The translations under genes were made by a program, and so were the position numbers. Below the pieces are notes generated by a model, which had not been told where the DNA came from, did not search any database, and was given only the letters and a program-made list of their open reading frames with translations. A stretch of 64,000 nucleotides of DNA, from positions 1,014,814-1,078,813 of the forward strand of contig NZ_KQ969037.1 of assembly GCF_001578705.1 (NCBI RefSeq), given 5' to 3'. Shown here in pieces: positions 28,898 to 38,981 of the stretch (within the stretch, counting starts at the first letter, position 1; each line of letters begins with the position of its first letter). This stretch comes from Streptococcus oralis (GTDB lineage: Bacteria; Bacillota; Bacilli; Lactobacillales; Streptococcaceae).

Positions 28898-30133
28898 TTA
28901 TTTATTCTCCCAACGTTTGAAAGCAAGAACCGCATTGTGTCCACCAAAACCAAAAGTATTTGAAATAGCATAAGGGATTTCTTGCTCCAAGCCTTGTCCA
29001 TAAACGACATTCGCTTCGATATAGTCTGACAATTCACTTGTTCCAGCTGTTTTTGGCACGAAGTTATGACGCATGGCTTCAATTGTAGCGATTGCTTCTA
29101 CCGCTCCCGCAGCTCCAAGCAAGTGTCCTGTAAAGGACTTGGTTGAAGATACAGGTACTTCTTTACCAAGGACAGCTACGATCGCACCACTTTCTCCTTT
29201 TTCATTAGCAGGAGTTGAAGTACCGTGAGCATTGACGTAAGCCACTTGCTCTGGAGAAATTTCTGCTTCTTCCAAAGCCAATTTAATTGCCTTGATGGCA
29301 CCTTGACCTTCTGGATGAGGTGAAGTCATATGGTAAGCATCACAGGTATTTCCATAACCAACTACTTCAGCCAAGATAGTTGCACCACGTTTTTCAGCAT
29401 GTTCAAGGCTTTCAAGCACCAACATACCAGAACCTTCTCCCATCACAAAACCATTACGGTCTTTATCAAATGGAATAGACGCACGAGTTGGATCCTCTGT
29501 AGTTGATAGGGCAGTCAAAGCTTGGAAACCAGCGATGGCAAATGGAGTGATAGAAGCTTCTGATCCACCAACTAACATGACATCTTGGAAACCAAACTTG
29601 ATTGAGCGGAAGGCATCTCCAATGGCATCATTTGATGAGGCACAGGCTGTATTGATTGATTTACAGATACCGTTTGCTCCGAAGCGCATGGCAACATTAC
29701 CTGAAGCCATATTTGGCAAGGCTTTTGGAAGTGTCATTGGTTTAACGCGTTTTGGACCTTTTTCATGAAGACGGATAACCTGATCTTCGATTTCTTTAAT
29801 TCCCCCAATACCAGAAGCAACGATGACACCAAAGCGATCTTTATCGATTGCTTCTACATCAAGATTTGCATTTGTCACCGCTTCTTGAGCCGCATACAAG
29901 GCATACAAAGAATAGTTATCAAAACGGTTGGTATCTTTTTTGACAAAGTATTTATCAAATGGGAAATCTTGAACTTCTGCCGCATTGTGCACAGCAAATT
30001 CGCTGTGGTCAAATTTAGTGATTTCTCCAATTCCAATCTTCCCAGTTTGCAAACTGTTCCAAAATTCTTCTGGAGTATTTCCGATAGGAGAGGTCAATCC
30101 GTAACCTGTTACTACAACTCGATTTTGTTTCAT
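28898..30133 (-). CDS. fabF: 3-oxoacyl-ACP synthase II
   Basis: 411 aa thiolase-fold condensing enzyme. Nucleophile Cys164 in NTACASS, with the two active-site histidines in NAHGTSTPAN and TGHLLGAAG. It extends acyl-ACP with malonyl-ACP; in streptococci FabF also elongates the cis-3-decenoyl intermediate made by FabM. Confidence 0.97.
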   Translation of the reverse strand: MKQNRVVVTGYGLTSPIGNTPEEFWNSLQTGKIGIGEITKFDHSEFAVHNAAEVQDFPFDKYFVKKDTNRFDNYSLYALYAAQEAVTNANLDVEAIDKDRFGVIVASGIGGIKEIEDQVIRLHEKGPKRVKPMTLPKALPNMASGNVAMRFGANGICKSINTACASSNDAIGDAFRSIKFGFQDVMLVGGSEASITPFAIAGFQALTALSTTEDPTRASIPFDKDRNGFVMGEGSGMLVLESLEHAEKRGATILAEVVGYGNTCDAYHMTSPHPEGQGAIKAIKLALEEAEISPEQVAYVNAHGTSTPANEKGESGAIVAVLGKEVPVSSTKSFTGHLLGAAGAVEAIATIEAMRHNFVPKTAGTSELSDYIEANVVYGQGLEQEIPYAISNTFGFGGHNAVLAFKRWENK

Positions 30134-30161
30134 CTGTCTTACCTATATCTTTCCTTATTTT

Positions 30162-30893
30162 TTACATGCTAAGTCCGCCATCAACAGCGAGAACTTGTCC
30201 AGTCAAATAATCCTGTCCAGCCAGGAACACTGTAGCATCTGCAATATGTTCTGCTTGACCAAAATGTTTCATTGGGATTTGGGCCAATGTCGCTTCCTTG
30301 ACCTTATCAGACAAAACAGCAGTCATATCAGACTCGATCATCCCTGGTGCAAGAGCATTTACACGTACATTGCGATTGGCAACTTCACGTGCTACTGACT
30401 TGGTAAAACCAATCAAACCTGCTTTAGAAGCTGCATAATTGGCTTGTCCGATATTTCCCATCAAACCGACCACACTCGACATATTGATGATCGCACCTTC
30501 ACGTGCCTTGATCATCTGTTTCAAAACTGCTTGCGTCATGTTGAAAGCACCTGTCAAGTTGATCTTAAGCACTTTTTCAAAGTCTTCTTCGGTCATCTTG
30601 AGCATAAGCGTATCTTGAGTGATCCCAGCATTGTTGACCAAGACATCGACAGAACCGAGTTCTGCAATCGCTTGATCTATCATACGCTTGGCATCTACAA
30701 AGTCTGAAACATCACCTGATATCGGTACTACTTTGACACCGTAGTTTGAAAACTCAGCCAGCAATTCTTCTGAGATTGCTCCGCGGCTATTCAAGACTAC
30801 ATTAGCACCTAGTTGGGCAAATTTGTGAGCAATGGCAAGACCAATTCCACGACTCGAACCTGTAATAAAGATATTTTTATTTTTTAGTTGCAT
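30162..30893 (-). CDS. fabG: 3-oxoacyl-ACP reductase
   Basis: 243 aa short-chain dehydrogenase. NADP-binding TGSSRGIG near the N-terminus, catalytic NNAGIT, Ser in NMSSVVG and YAASK. I chose ATG 30893 (MQLKNKNIF, with AGGAG upstream); an ATG at 30938 inside the fabD stop would add a 15-residue basic leader not expected in FabG, though it may help coupling. Confidence 0.95.
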   Translation of the reverse strand: MQLKNKNIFITGSSRGIGLAIAHKFAQLGANVVLNSRGAISEELLAEFSNYGVKVVPISGDVSDFVDAKRMIDQAIAELGSVDVLVNNAGITQDTLMLKMTEEDFEKVLKINLTGAFNMTQAVLKQMIKAREGAIINMSSVVGLMGNIGQANYAASKAGLIGFTKSVAREVANRNVRVNALAPGMIESDMTAVLSDKVKEATLAQIPMKHFGQAEHIADATVFLAGQDYLTGQVLAVDGGLSM

Positions 30894-30937
30894 TCTTTTC
30901 TCCTGTTTCCTCTTGTATTTTGTGGGAGAAGGGATCA

Positions 30938-31858
30938 TTAGTTTCCTAACAAAGCATCCAAGCTTGCTTGGTCTTCAACGTTAGCTAGCTTAGCTGATTT
31001 ATCAATCTTTTTGACAAATCCCGACAGGACTTTCCCTGGACCAATTTCAATAAAATTGGTCACACCAGCATCCTGCATCACAGCAATACTTTCATAAAAA
31101 CGAACAGGTTCTTTCACCTGACGCGTCAAGAGCTCTTGGATTCGATCTTTTTCCATAATAGCAGCTTCCGTATTGCCGACTAGTGGGCAAGTAAAATCAG
31201 AGAAACTCACTCCCTCCAGAGCTCCAGCTAGTTGCTGACTGGCTTGCTCAAGAAGGGCTGTATGGAAAGGACCAGATACATTTAAAGGAATCAATCGTTT
31301 TGCTCCTGCTTCCTGCAAGAGTTCAACTGCGCGGTCAACTGCAGCCACCTCACCACCGATAACGATTTGGCTTGGGGTGTTGTAGTTGGCTGGGGTCACT
31401 ACTCCAACTTTAGAGGCTGCCTCACAAGCTTCCTCAATCACTTCTACTGGAGTATTTAGGACGGCAACCATCTTTCCAGAGCCTGCAGGTGCAGCTTCTT
31501 CCATATAAGCACCACGCTTAGCAACCAAGGCAACTGCATCCTCAAAGTCCAAGGCACCACTTGCTACAAGAGCAGAATATTCCCCAAGAGACAATCCTGC
31601 TACCATATCCGGCTCGTAGCCCTTTTCTTTCAATAGTCGGTAAATAGCAACCGAAGTCGCTAAAATAGCTGGTTGCGTATAGCGAGTCTGGTTTAACTTA
31701 GTTTCGTCCTTATCAATCAAGTCACGAAGGTCATAACCCAAAACCTGACTGGCTTGGTCAATTGTTTCCTTGACGATAGGATAACGATCATAGAGATCAC
31801 GTCCCATTCCTAGATACTGAGCACCTTGACCCGCAAATAGAAAGGCTGTTTTAGTCAT
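30938..31858 (-). CDS. fabD: malonyl-CoA:ACP transacylase
   Basis: 306 aa. The GxSxG motif GLSLGEY has the nucleophile Ser90; FLFAGQGAQYLGMG is the N-terminal oxyanion region, and the catalytic His is in GPFHTALL. It loads malonate onto AcpP. It starts 8 bp inside fabK. Confidence 0.96.
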   Translation of the reverse strand: MTKTAFLFAGQGAQYLGMGRDLYDRYPIVKETIDQASQVLGYDLRDLIDKDETKLNQTRYTQPAILATSVAIYRLLKEKGYEPDMVAGLSLGEYSALVASGALDFEDAVALVAKRGAYMEEAAPAGSGKMVAVLNTPVEVIEEACEAASKVGVVTPANYNTPSQIVIGGEVAAVDRAVELLQEAGAKRLIPLNVSGPFHTALLEQASQQLAGALEGVSFSDFTCPLVGNTEAAIMEKDRIQELLTRQVKEPVRFYESIAVMQDAGVTNFIEIGPGKVLSGFVKKIDKSAKLANVEDQASLDALLGN

Positions 31859-32825
31859 TTCTTACAACTCCTGCCCAACGAGAGGCTTCTTCTTGAATTT
31901 TCTTGGCTGCACCATAGTATAGATCTTTTAGGATTTCTTCGACAGTTTCCTCTTTAGAAACCAAACCAGCAATCTGACCTGCCATTACAGATCCACCTTC
32001 TACATCTCCATGAACAACGGCTTTAGCAAGAGCACCAGCTCCCATTTGTTCAAAGATTTCTAAATCTGGGTTTTCTTGTTTAAAGGCATCTTTTTCAGCC
32101 TGCTCAAAGTCACGTGTCAACTGGTTTTTAATGGCACGAACAGCATGACCAAAGTGTTGAGCTGAAATAGTCGTATCGATATCACGCGCCTTTAAGATTT
32201 TTTCTTTATATTTTGGATGGGCGTTAGATTCCTTAGCTACTACAAAACGTGTACCAACCTGAACGGCCTCTGCACCAAGCATAAAGCCTGCAGCGACACC
32301 CTCACCGTCCGCAATTCCTCCAGCTGCGATAACTGGAATTGAAACAGCCGCAGCAACCTGACGAACCAAGGTCATAGTTGTTAATTTACCAATATGTCCA
32401 CCGGCTTCCATTCCCTCTGCAATAACTGCATCTGCACCAATTTTTTCCATACGTTTTGCCAAAGCAACACTTGGAACAACAGGAATAACAGTAATTCCTG
32501 CATCATGGAAACGAGTCATATATTTACTTGGATTTCCTGCACCAGTTGTCACCACCTTGACCCCTTCTTCAATCACGAGATCAACGATGTCTTCTACAAA
32601 AGGTGACAAGAGCATGATGTTGACACCAAAAGGTTTGTCTGTAAGTGATTTGATTTTATCGATATTAGCCTTTACGACCTCTTTAGGTGCATTTCCACCA
32701 CCGATGATCCCTAGACCACCAGCTTTTGATACCGCACCAGCCAAGTCACCATCAGCAACCCAGGCCATTCCTCCTTGAAAAATAGGATAATCAATGTTCA
32801 ATAATTCTGTAATACGTGTTTTCAT
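31851..32825 (-). CDS. fabK: enoyl-ACP reductase II (FMN-dependent)
   Basis: 324 aa TIM-barrel flavoprotein of the nitronate monooxygenase-like family: IFQGGMAWVADG at the start, GAGNPSKYM, EGMEAGGHIG and AAGGIADGEGVAAG for FMN binding. It reduces enoyl-ACP with NADH; streptococci carry FabK in place of the triclosan-sensitive FabI. A FabT palindrome precedes it, so it heads a separately controlled unit. Confidence 0.96.
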   Translation of the reverse strand: MKTRITELLNIDYPIFQGGMAWVADGDLAGAVSKAGGLGIIGGGNAPKEVVKANIDKIKSLTDKPFGVNIMLLSPFVEDIVDLVIEEGVKVVTTGAGNPSKYMTRFHDAGITVIPVVPSVALAKRMEKIGADAVIAEGMEAGGHIGKLTTMTLVRQVAAAVSIPVIAAGGIADGEGVAAGFMLGAEAVQVGTRFVVAKESNAHPKYKEKILKARDIDTTISAQHFGHAVRAIKNQLTRDFEQAEKDAFKQENPDLEIFEQMGAGALAKAVVHGDVEGGSVMAGQIAGLVSKEETVEEILKDLYYGAAKKIQEEASRWAGVVRND

Positions 32826-32850
32826 AGTGCCTCCATCATTCCTTGCTTAC

Positions 32851-32893
32851 GTAATAGTTCGATGAGTTTATCATTTGAGTCTCAAACTATTAC
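32851..32893 (-). promoter_or_regulatory. FabT operator and overlapping inverted repeat before fabK
   Basis: ATTTGAGTCTCAAACT (32873-32888) contains the palindrome TTTGAG-T-CTCAAA, matching the TTTGA...TCAAA pattern of FabT sites. GTAATAGTT (32851-32859) and AACTATTAC (32885-32893) pair around it, so DNA operator and RNA hairpin overlap. FabT with long-chain acyl-ACP is known to repress fabK and fabT. Confidence 0.7.
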
Positions 32894-32942
32894 CTAAACA
32901 AGAGGGAGCGGGTCTCCCCTACTCCTTCTAGTAATATGTTAA

Positions 32943-33167
32943 TTATTTTGTTTGCTCTTCAACGTAGGCAACCAAGTCACCAACTGTTTTCAAGTTATCT
33001 TCTGCTTCGATTTGGATATCGAAAGCATCTTCGATTTCAGAGATTACTTGGAACAAGTCCAATGAATCTGCATCCAAATCATCAAAAGTAGATTCAAGTG
33101 TTACTTCTGATGCGTCTTTTCCAAGTTCTTCAACGATAATTTCTTGTACTTTTTCAAATACTGCCAT
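32943..33167 (-). CDS. acpP: acyl carrier protein
   Basis: 74 aa, acidic. The phosphopantetheine attachment Ser35 is in the DSL motif ([10 protein letters not shown]). It carries all intermediates of the pathway. It lies between fabH and fabK with 117 bp to fabK containing the FabT site. Confidence 0.97.
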   Translation of the reverse strand: MAVFEKVQEIIVEELGKDASEVTLESTFDDLDADSLDLFQVISEIEDAFDIQIEAEDNLKTVGDLVAYVEEQTK

Positions 33168-33224
33168 GATAGGACTCCTTTAAAATATAAAAAATTTATA
33201 ACTATGTGTTTACCACATGATTAC

Positions 33225-34199
33225 CTAGATTGTGAGAATGAGTGTGCCCCATGTCAAACCTCCGCCGAAGCCTGATAGGAGAATAGTCTGGCTACCATCT
33301 AAACGAATCTTGCCATTCTCCACACACTCTGAGAGCAAAATCGGGATGCTTGCAGCACTGGTATTTCCATACTCCATCATATTGGCAGGAAGCTTGTCTC
33401 GGTCTACACCGATTTTCTTAGCCATCTTATCCAAAATGCGGATATTTGCCTGATGAAGCAAGAGATAATCCAATTCCGATGCTGCGATTGGACTATTTTC
33501 AATAGTCTCTTTGATCGATCTAGCAACATCACGATTTGCAAAATCAAAAACTGCTCGTCCATCCATTTTCAAAAAAGCAGGAACTGCCTCTTGATCTGAG
33601 AAAGGAGAAGCCAAAGCCGTTTGGCCATAGGTCAAACACTCGCTCCGAGAGCCATCCGTATAGAGACTTTCCACAAGGAAGTGCCGTGTTTCGCTCGTTT
33701 CCAAGAGAACCCCACCTGCACCATCTCCAAAGAGAACAGCTGTCGAACGATCTGACCAATCAACTGCCTTGGATAAGGTCTCAGCCCCGATAACAATCCC
33801 TTTTTTGAACTGTCCAGAACTTAAAAACTTTTCTGCAGTTGAGAGAGCGAATACAAAGCCACTGCAAGCTGCTGTCAAATCAAAGGCGAAAGCTCTATGC
33901 GCTCCGATATTTGCCTGAACCCGAGCTGCCGTAGAAGGCATCATCGAATCAGGAGTAATCGTCGCTACAATGATAAAATCAATCTGATCCGCTGTTAAGC
34001 TCCCTTTAGCCAGCAAACTCTTAGCAACTTCTGTCGCCAAGTCACTTGTAGACTCTGTTTTTGAGATATGTCTCTGTTTAATTCCTGTCCGACTTGAAAT
34101 CCACTCATCGCTTGTATCCATAATTTGAGCCAAGTCCTGATTAGTGACCACTTGCTCTGGAACATAATGAGCAACCTGGCTTATTTTTGCAAAAGCCAT
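33225..34199 (-). CDS. fabH: 3-oxoacyl-ACP synthase III
   Basis: 324 aa. Catalytic Cys112 in TAACSGF, His in [10 protein letters not shown] and Asn in [11 protein letters not shown] make the complete triad. It primes synthesis by condensing acetyl-CoA with malonyl-ACP. ATG overlaps the fabT stop by one base. Confidence 0.97.
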   Translation of the reverse strand: MAFAKISQVAHYVPEQVVTNQDLAQIMDTSDEWISSRTGIKQRHISKTESTSDLATEVAKSLLAKGSLTADQIDFIIVATITPDSMMPSTAARVQANIGAHRAFAFDLTAACSGFVFALSTAEKFLSSGQFKKGIVIGAETLSKAVDWSDRSTAVLFGDGAGGVLLETSETRHFLVESLYTDGSRSECLTYGQTALASPFSDQEAVPAFLKMDGRAVFDFANRDVARSIKETIENSPIAASELDYLLLHQANIRILDKMAKKIGVDRDKLPANMMEYGNTSAASIPILLSECVENGKIRLDGSQTILLSGFGGGLTWGTLILTI

Positions 34200-34633
34200 T
34201 ATTTCAAATCCTCCAAAAATTGATAAAGGTTAGTTAAGCCCCTACCCATCACTTCTATCTCTTCAGAGCTCATACCATCGATAATTTTTTCGACCATGGC
34301 CTTGTGGAAACGTTTATGAAGGCGGTGAACCAAACGACCTTTCTTTGTCAAATGCAAGTAGACCACACGACGATCCTGATCAGAACGAATGCGCTCAACA
34401 TAACCTTTTCTTTCTAGATTATTCAAGCTGGTCGTAACAGTTCCAAGAGTGACCATCAGTTCTTTAGAAACCTTACTTGGTGTCGCCTCTGGGAACTTGC
34501 CAATCACATCAATCGTGTGCATTTCTTTGATGGAGATGTCTTTGAAACGACTACCTCGTAAGCTAACCTCCTCAATCACAAGGACATTATTAAAAATAGA
34601 TGTTAAATACTCATTCACTTGTTGGTAGTCCAA
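34199..34633 (-). CDS. fabT: MarR-family fatty acid synthesis repressor FabT
   Basis: 144 aa winged-helix protein; recognition helix around [29 protein letters not shown], wing [13 protein letters not shown]. Location directly before fabH identifies it as FabT, which binds operators when loaded with acyl-ACP. It is co-transcribed with fabH-acpP from the promoter at 34687. Confidence 0.93.
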   Translation of the reverse strand: MDYQQVNEYLTSIFNNVLVIEEVSLRGSRFKDISIKEMHTIDVIGKFPEATPSKVSKELMVTLGTVTTSLNNLERKGYVERIRSDQDRRVVYLHLTKKGRLVHRLHKRFHKAMVEKIIDGMSSEEIEVMGRGLTNLYQFLEDLK

Positions 34634-34686
34634 AGTATTCCCTCCTTCTCAAAAAAACTTTTGCATTCAAAACATTTGACACGAAA

Positions 34687-34715
34687 AGTATATCAAACTT
34701 CAAAGAATTGTGCAA
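34687..34715 (-). promoter_or_regulatory. sigma-A promoter of fabT-fabH-acpP
   Basis: On the minus strand TTGCAC (34710-34715), 17 bp, TATACT (34687-34692). AGTTTGA half-sites lie in the spacer next to the -10, consistent with FabT autoregulation, but I do not see a full palindrome. Confidence 0.7.
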
Positions 34716-34723
34716 GTATTTTT

Positions 34724-35509
34724 TTATTTTCCTGAAAATTTTGGTCGTCTTCTTTCAGAATGAGCTCGAACTCCCTCTTTAAAATCTTCAGTCAAAGACA
34801 AAGATTCTTGCAGTTTCAATTCCAATTCAGCATAATTTTGCCAATCCTTAAATTGGCTTTCCCAAACTAGCTTCTTAATGGCTGCGTATGAGTTTGCTGA
34901 GCCTCGTCTTAATTTCTTCAGAACTTGTTCTCTAGTTTTTTCTAATTTATCAGCTTCGCAGACACGGTATACCACACCCCATTCCAGTGCTTTTTCCGCA
35001 GTCAAAGCTTCTCCTGTCATGGCAAGTTGTGCAGCCCGTGTTACCCCGATACTACGACTCAAGAGATGGATTCCACCAGCGTCCGGCGCCAATCCAACTC
35101 CAACAAAGGCTTGGATGAATTTTGCCTTATCAGTCGCCAAACAAAAATCGACTGCCACTGCCATATTGGCTGCAGCACCAGCAACTGCTCCATCTACCTC
35201 CATCAAAACAGGTTTAGGGATCTGCTTAATTTTATAGGAGATTGTATTGACTAATTCTGCAATCTTATTCAAAGAAGGGATATCATCCTCATCCACTGCA
35301 CGCTTCATCTCAACCAGATCTCCCCCAACTGAAAAGACCTTCCCATTAGCATTAATCAAGATGAATTGAACAGCTTGTTCCTGCTCTGCTAGGGTCAAAG
35401 CTTCTAAAATCTCCTCACACATTGGGATATGGAAACCATTTGCCACTTCGGGACGATTCAAAGTAATGATAGCCAGATCATCTAGGATCTGATATAAGAT
35501 ATGATTCAT
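34724..35509 (-). CDS. fabM: trans-2,cis-3-decenoyl-ACP isomerase FabM
   Basis: 261 aa enoyl-CoA hydratase/isomerase fold from ATG 35509 (AAGGAG upstream); the longer open frame starts in the [12 protein letters not shown] and [19 protein letters not shown] form the oxyanion site. In the fab cluster of streptococci this gene is FabM, which makes the cis double bond for unsaturated fatty acids. It has its own promoter. Confidence 0.93.
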   Translation of the reverse strand: MNHILYQILDDLAIITLNRPEVANGFHIPMCEEILEALTLAEQEQAVQFILINANGKVFSVGGDLVEMKRAVDEDDIPSLNKIAELVNTISYKIKQIPKPVLMEVDGAVAGAAANMAVAVDFCLATDKAKFIQAFVGVGLAPDAGGIHLLSRSIGVTRAAQLAMTGEALTAEKALEWGVVYRVCEADKLEKTREQVLKKLRRGSANSYAAIKKLVWESQFKDWQNYAELELKLQESLSLTEDFKEGVRAHSERRRPKFSGK

Positions 35510-35556
35510 AGCTTCTCCTTTTCTTTTATAAGACAATAGAATTATTTCATCATCAA

Positions 35557-35585
35557 AGTATACCTTTTTTTAGATAAAGAGGCAA
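35557..35585 (-). promoter_or_regulatory. sigma-A promoter of fabM
   Basis: On the minus strand TTGCCT (35580-35585), 17 bp, TATACT (35557-35562). Confidence 0.7.
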
Positions 35586-35659
35586 GAAAAAACTAAAGGA
35601 AAGTGTCTCAGCTGATCAAAACGCTCACTTTATCCTAAAGACCTTAGTATTTTCTTCAT

Positions 35660-35688
35660 TGAAAAATGCCCCTCTTTCTGCTATAATC
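35660..35688 (+). promoter_or_regulatory. sigma-A promoter of the aspartate kinase gene
   Basis: TTGAAA (35660-35665), 17 bp, TATAAT (35683-35688); an SD (GAGGAG) precedes the ATG at 35717. Confidence 0.75.
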
Positions 35689-35716
35689 GTATAAAATACT
35701 TACTTGAGGAGTCCTT

Positions 35717-37081
35717 ATGAAGGTTGTTAAATTTGGCGGAAGCTCGCTTGCCTCTGCTAGTCAGTTAGAAAAAGTTTTAAACATCGTTAAAAGTGATAAA
35801 GAACGCCGTTTTGTAGTCGTTTCTGCACCCGGCAAACGCAATGCTGATGATACCAAGGTGACCGATGCTTTGATCAAATACTATCGTGACTATGTAGCTG
35901 GAAATGACATCAGTGCTAGCCAAAGCTGGATCATTGACCGTTATGCCGCCATGGTTAGTGAACTAGGGCTAAAACCTGCTGTTTTAGAAAAAATCTCTAA
36001 AAGCATTCGCGCCTTGGCAACTCTTCCTATAGACGCCAATGACTTTCTCTATGACACCTTCCTAGCGGCTGGAGAAAACAACAACGCCAAACTTATTGCA
36101 GCCTACTTTAACCAAAACGGCATTGATGCACGCTATGTTCACCCAAGAGAGGCTGGAATCGTTGTCACAAGTGAACCAGGAAACGCACGCATCATCCCAT
36201 CTAGCTATGACAAGATTGAAGGCTTGGCTGACAGCAACGAAGTCCTTGTTATTCCTGGTTTCTTTGGGGTCACTAAGGAAAATCAAATCTGTACCTTCTC
36301 CCGTGGTGGATCCGACATAACTGGTTCCATCATCGCTGCAGGTGTTAAGGCTGATCTCTATGAAAACTTTACGGACGTAGACGGTATCTTTGCTGCCCAT
36401 CCAGGTATCATTCACCAGCCTCATTCTATCCCTGAATTGACCTACCGTGAAATGCGGGAATTGGCTTATGCAGGTTTCTCAGTTCTTCACGATGAAGCTC
36501 TGCTCCCTGCCTACCGTGGGAAAATTCCTCTCGTTATCAAAAATACCAATAACCCTGACCATCCGGGTACTCGTATCGTTCTAAAGCATAGCAGTGATAA
36601 ATTCCCAGTCGTTGGAATCGCTGGTGATTCTGGCTTTGTCAGCATCAACATGTCGAAATACCTCATGAACCGTGAAGTTGGATTTGGACGCAAGGTTCTG
36701 CAAATCCTCGAAGATCTTAACATCGGATGGGAACACATGCCAACAGGTATCGATGATCTTTCAATCATCCTCCGTTCTCGCGAACTAACTCCTATCAAGG
36801 AAGAAGAAATCCTTCGTCAGTTGGTTCAAAAAGCAGAAGTGGACCATGCTGAAATCGAACACGACCTTTCCATCATTATGATTGTCGGAGAAAAGATGAA
36901 GAGTCATATCGGGGTAACTGCTACTGCAACACGTGCTTTGTCTGAGAATAAAATCAACATCCAGATGATGTCCCAAGGTTCAAGCGAAGTTTCCATCATG
37001 TTTGTTGTCAATAAAGATCAAGAAAAAGCAGCTATCAAGGCTCTCTACCACGCCTTTTTCGATGAAAGTAAGGAAGACTAA
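35717..37081 (+). CDS. lysC: aspartate kinase
   Basis: 454 aa. Kinase domain starts MKVVKFGGSSLASA; catalytic FTDVDGIFAA and the ATP loop FSRGGSDITGS are present. Two C-terminal ACT domains (about 305-454, with GVTATATRALSENKINIQMMSQG) bind the regulatory amino acids. It makes aspartyl phosphate for lysine, threonine and methionine synthesis. manO follows in 2 bp. Confidence 0.93.
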   Translation: MKVVKFGGSSLASASQLEKVLNIVKSDKERRFVVVSAPGKRNADDTKVTDALIKYYRDYVAGNDISASQSWIIDRYAAMVSELGLKPAVLEKISKSIRALATLPIDANDFLYDTFLAAGENNNAKLIAAYFNQNGIDARYVHPREAGIVVTSEPGNARIIPSSYDKIEGLADSNEVLVIPGFFGVTKENQICTFSRGGSDITGSIIAAGVKADLYENFTDVDGIFAAHPGIIHQPHSIPELTYREMRELAYAGFSVLHDEALLPAYRGKIPLVIKNTNNPDHPGTRIVLKHSSDKFPVVGIAGDSGFVSINMSKYLMNREVGFGRKVLQILEDLNIGWEHMPTGIDDLSIILRSRELTPIKEEEILRQLVQKAEVDHAEIEHDLSIIMIVGEKMKSHIGVTATATRALSENKINIQMMSQGSSEVSIMFVVNKDQEKAAIKALYHAFFDESKED

Positions 37082-37083
37082 CC

Positions 37084-37455
37084 ATGGCCCAATCTCTCAA
37101 TAAAGTCATTGACCTCCAAACCACTGGAACATCTTACCTCTCTATCTCTGGAAAAGTTGGAAAATTTCTAGTCGGGGATCAAGCCTTAGAGTTTTATCCC
37201 GATGTCAATGTTGAACAATATATCCAGATCCCCTGGTCCAGCATTCAGCAAGTCGGAGCCAACGTAAGCGGCCGCAAGATCAGCCGCCACTTTGAAGTCT
37301 TCACCGATCAAGGTAAATTCCTCTTTGCCTCAAAAGACTCTGGGGCTATCCTCAAAATCGCTCGGGAAAAATTAGGAAACGAAAAGGTTGTGAAACTTCC
37401 GACTCTACTCCAGACCATTGGACAAAAATTTAAAAATCTATTTGCAAAAAAGTAG
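37084..37455 (+). CDS. manO: DUF956 family protein ManO
   Basis: 123 aa; IPWSSIQQVGANVSG and FEVFTDQGKFLFASKDSGAILK are typical of DUF956. In many lactic acid bacteria the gene is at the end of the mannose PTS operon, whose regulation it may influence; here it sits 2 bp after aspartate kinase instead. The serS promoter -35 lies inside its last codons. Confidence 0.82.
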   Translation: MAQSLNKVIDLQTTGTSYLSISGKVGKFLVGDQALEFYPDVNVEQYIQIPWSSIQQVGANVSGRKISRHFEVFTDQGKFLFASKDSGAILKIAREKLGNEKVVKLPTLLQTIGQKFKNLFAKK

Positions 37456-37470
37456 AAACTTTAGTATAAT
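37442..37470 (+). promoter_or_regulatory. sigma-A promoter of the serS leader
   Basis: TTGCAA (37442-37447) inside manO, 17 bp, TATAAT (37465-37470). Confidence 0.75.
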
Positions 37471-37477
37471 CATAGCA

Positions 37478-37653
37478 ACGGATAAGTAAGTTATCCTCTT
37501 CTTTCAGAAAGTCTGCGGATGCTGCGAGCAGATAGAGGAGATAAGTGAAATTCTACCGTTATCAACAATTAAATACAGAATCAAGTGCACACCTGTGAAG
37601 TTGGATGGAACCGTGGCCCTGCCACTCCAACGCTTTGTTAGGTGTGCTTTTTT
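37478..37653 (+). promoter_or_regulatory. T-box riboswitch of serS
   Basis: Stem I runs from about 37478 to 37561 and holds a probable UCU serine specifier in its 3' side. The T-box bulge TGGAACCGTGGC is at 37606-37617. The terminator GCACACCT (37587-37594) pairs with AGGTGTGC (37640-37647) and is followed by TTTTTT. Uncharged tRNA-Ser would bind and favour read-through into serS. Confidence 0.9.
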
Positions 37654-37668
37654 CATAAAGGAGTTTTT

Positions 37669-38943
37669 ATGTTAGATATCAAACGTATTCGTACAGACTT
37701 TGATGCTGTCGCTGAAAAACTAGCTACACGTGGTGTAGATGCTGCTGTTTTGAATGAAATGAAAGAAATCGACGCTAAACGTCGTGATATCTTGGTCAAG
37801 GTCGAAAACCTCAAGGCAGAACGTAACACAGTTTCTGCAGAGATTGCTCAAGCCAAGCGCAATAAGGAAAATGCTGATGACAAGATTGCTGCTATGCAAG
37901 CTCTCTCTGCTGAAGTCAAATCTCTTGATGCTGAATTGGCAGAAATCGATGCTAAATTGACAGAATTTACGACTACACTTCCAAACATTCCTGCTGACAG
38001 CGTTCCTGTTGGAGCTGATGAGGATGACAACGTTGAAGTTCGCCGTTGGGGAACTCCACGCGAGTTTGACTTCGAACCAAAAGCTCACTGGGATCTGGGT
38101 GAAGACCTTGGTATTCTTGACTGGGAACGTGGTGGAAAAGTGACGGGAGCTCGCTTCCTCTTCTATAAAGGACTTGGAGCTCGTTTGGAACGTGCTATCT
38201 ACAACTTCATGTTGGATGAGCATGGTAAAGAAGGCTATACGGAAGTTATCACACCTTACATTGTTAACCATGACTCAATGTTTGGTACTGGTCAATATCC
38301 AAAATTCAAGGAAGACACTTTTGAATTGAAAGACACTAATTATGTCCTCATTCCTACAGCTGAAGTGCCTCTTACAAACTACTACCGTGATGAAATCCTT
38401 GACGGAAAAGACCTACCAATCTACTTCACTGCTATGAGCCCATCATTCCGTTCTGAAGCGGGTTCTGCTGGTCGTGACACACGTGGCTTGATTCGTCTGC
38501 ACCAATTTCACAAGGTTGAAATGGTCAAATTTGCCAAACCAGAGGAATCTTATGAAGAATTAGAAAAAATGACAGCCAACGCTGAAAATATTCTTCAAAA
38601 ACTCAATCTTCCATACCGTGTGGTCGCGCTCTCTACTGGAGACATGGGCTTCTCAGCTGCCAAGACTTACGATTTGGAAGTTTGGATCCCAGCACAAAAT
38701 ACTTACCGTGAAATCTCAAGCTGTTCAAATACAGAAGATTTCCAAGCTCGTCGTGCTCAAATCCGTTACCGTGACGAAGCCGATGGCAAGGTTAAACTCC
38801 TTCATACCTTGAATGGTTCTGGACTTGCAGTTGGACGTACAGTAGCCGCTATTCTTGAAAACTATCAAAATGAAGATGGATCTGTGACTATTCCAGAAGC
38901 ACTTCGTCCATACATGGGTGGCGCTGAACTTATCAAACCATAA
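37669..38943 (+). CDS. serS: seryl-tRNA synthetase
   Basis: 424 aa. N-terminal coiled-coil arm (about 25-105), class II core with [25 protein letters not shown] (motif 2) and [18 protein letters not shown] (motif 3). I chose ATG 37669 ([18 protein letters not shown] upstream); the open frame to 37642 lies in the terminator of the T-box. It is monocistronic. Confidence 0.97.
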   Translation: MLDIKRIRTDFDAVAEKLATRGVDAAVLNEMKEIDAKRRDILVKVENLKAERNTVSAEIAQAKRNKENADDKIAAMQALSAEVKSLDAELAEIDAKLTEFTTTLPNIPADSVPVGADEDDNVEVRRWGTPREFDFEPKAHWDLGEDLGILDWERGGKVTGARFLFYKGLGARLERAIYNFMLDEHGKEGYTEVITPYIVNHDSMFGTGQYPKFKEDTFELKDTNYVLIPTAEVPLTNYYRDEILDGKDLPIYFTAMSPSFRSEAGSAGRDTRGLIRLHQFHKVEMVKFAKPEESYEELEKMTANAENILQKLNLPYRVVALSTGDMGFSAAKTYDLEVWIPAQNTYREISSCSNTEDFQARRAQIRYRDEADGKVKLLHTLNGSGLAVGRTVAAILENYQNEDGSVTIPEALRPYMGGAELIKP

Positions 38944-38948
38944 AAAAT

Positions 38949-38981
38949 AAGGCCTAGCTAGATAATAGCTAGACCTTTTTT
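38949..38981. terminator. bidirectional terminator between serS and the TDT gene
   Basis: AAGG.CTAGCTA and TAGCTAG.CCTTTTTT pair; T-runs occur on both strands. Its right half overlaps the end of the TDT gene. Confidence 0.8.

Noticed and set aside
32901-32920. GGGAG/CTCCC hairpin before fabK as a terminator for acpP
   Set aside because: The stem is 5-6 bp and no U-run follows on the minus strand; at most an attenuator.
34660-34700. Full FabT operator at the fabT promoter
   Set aside because: Only direct TTTGA half-sites are seen; no clear palindrome, so only a half-site is noted.
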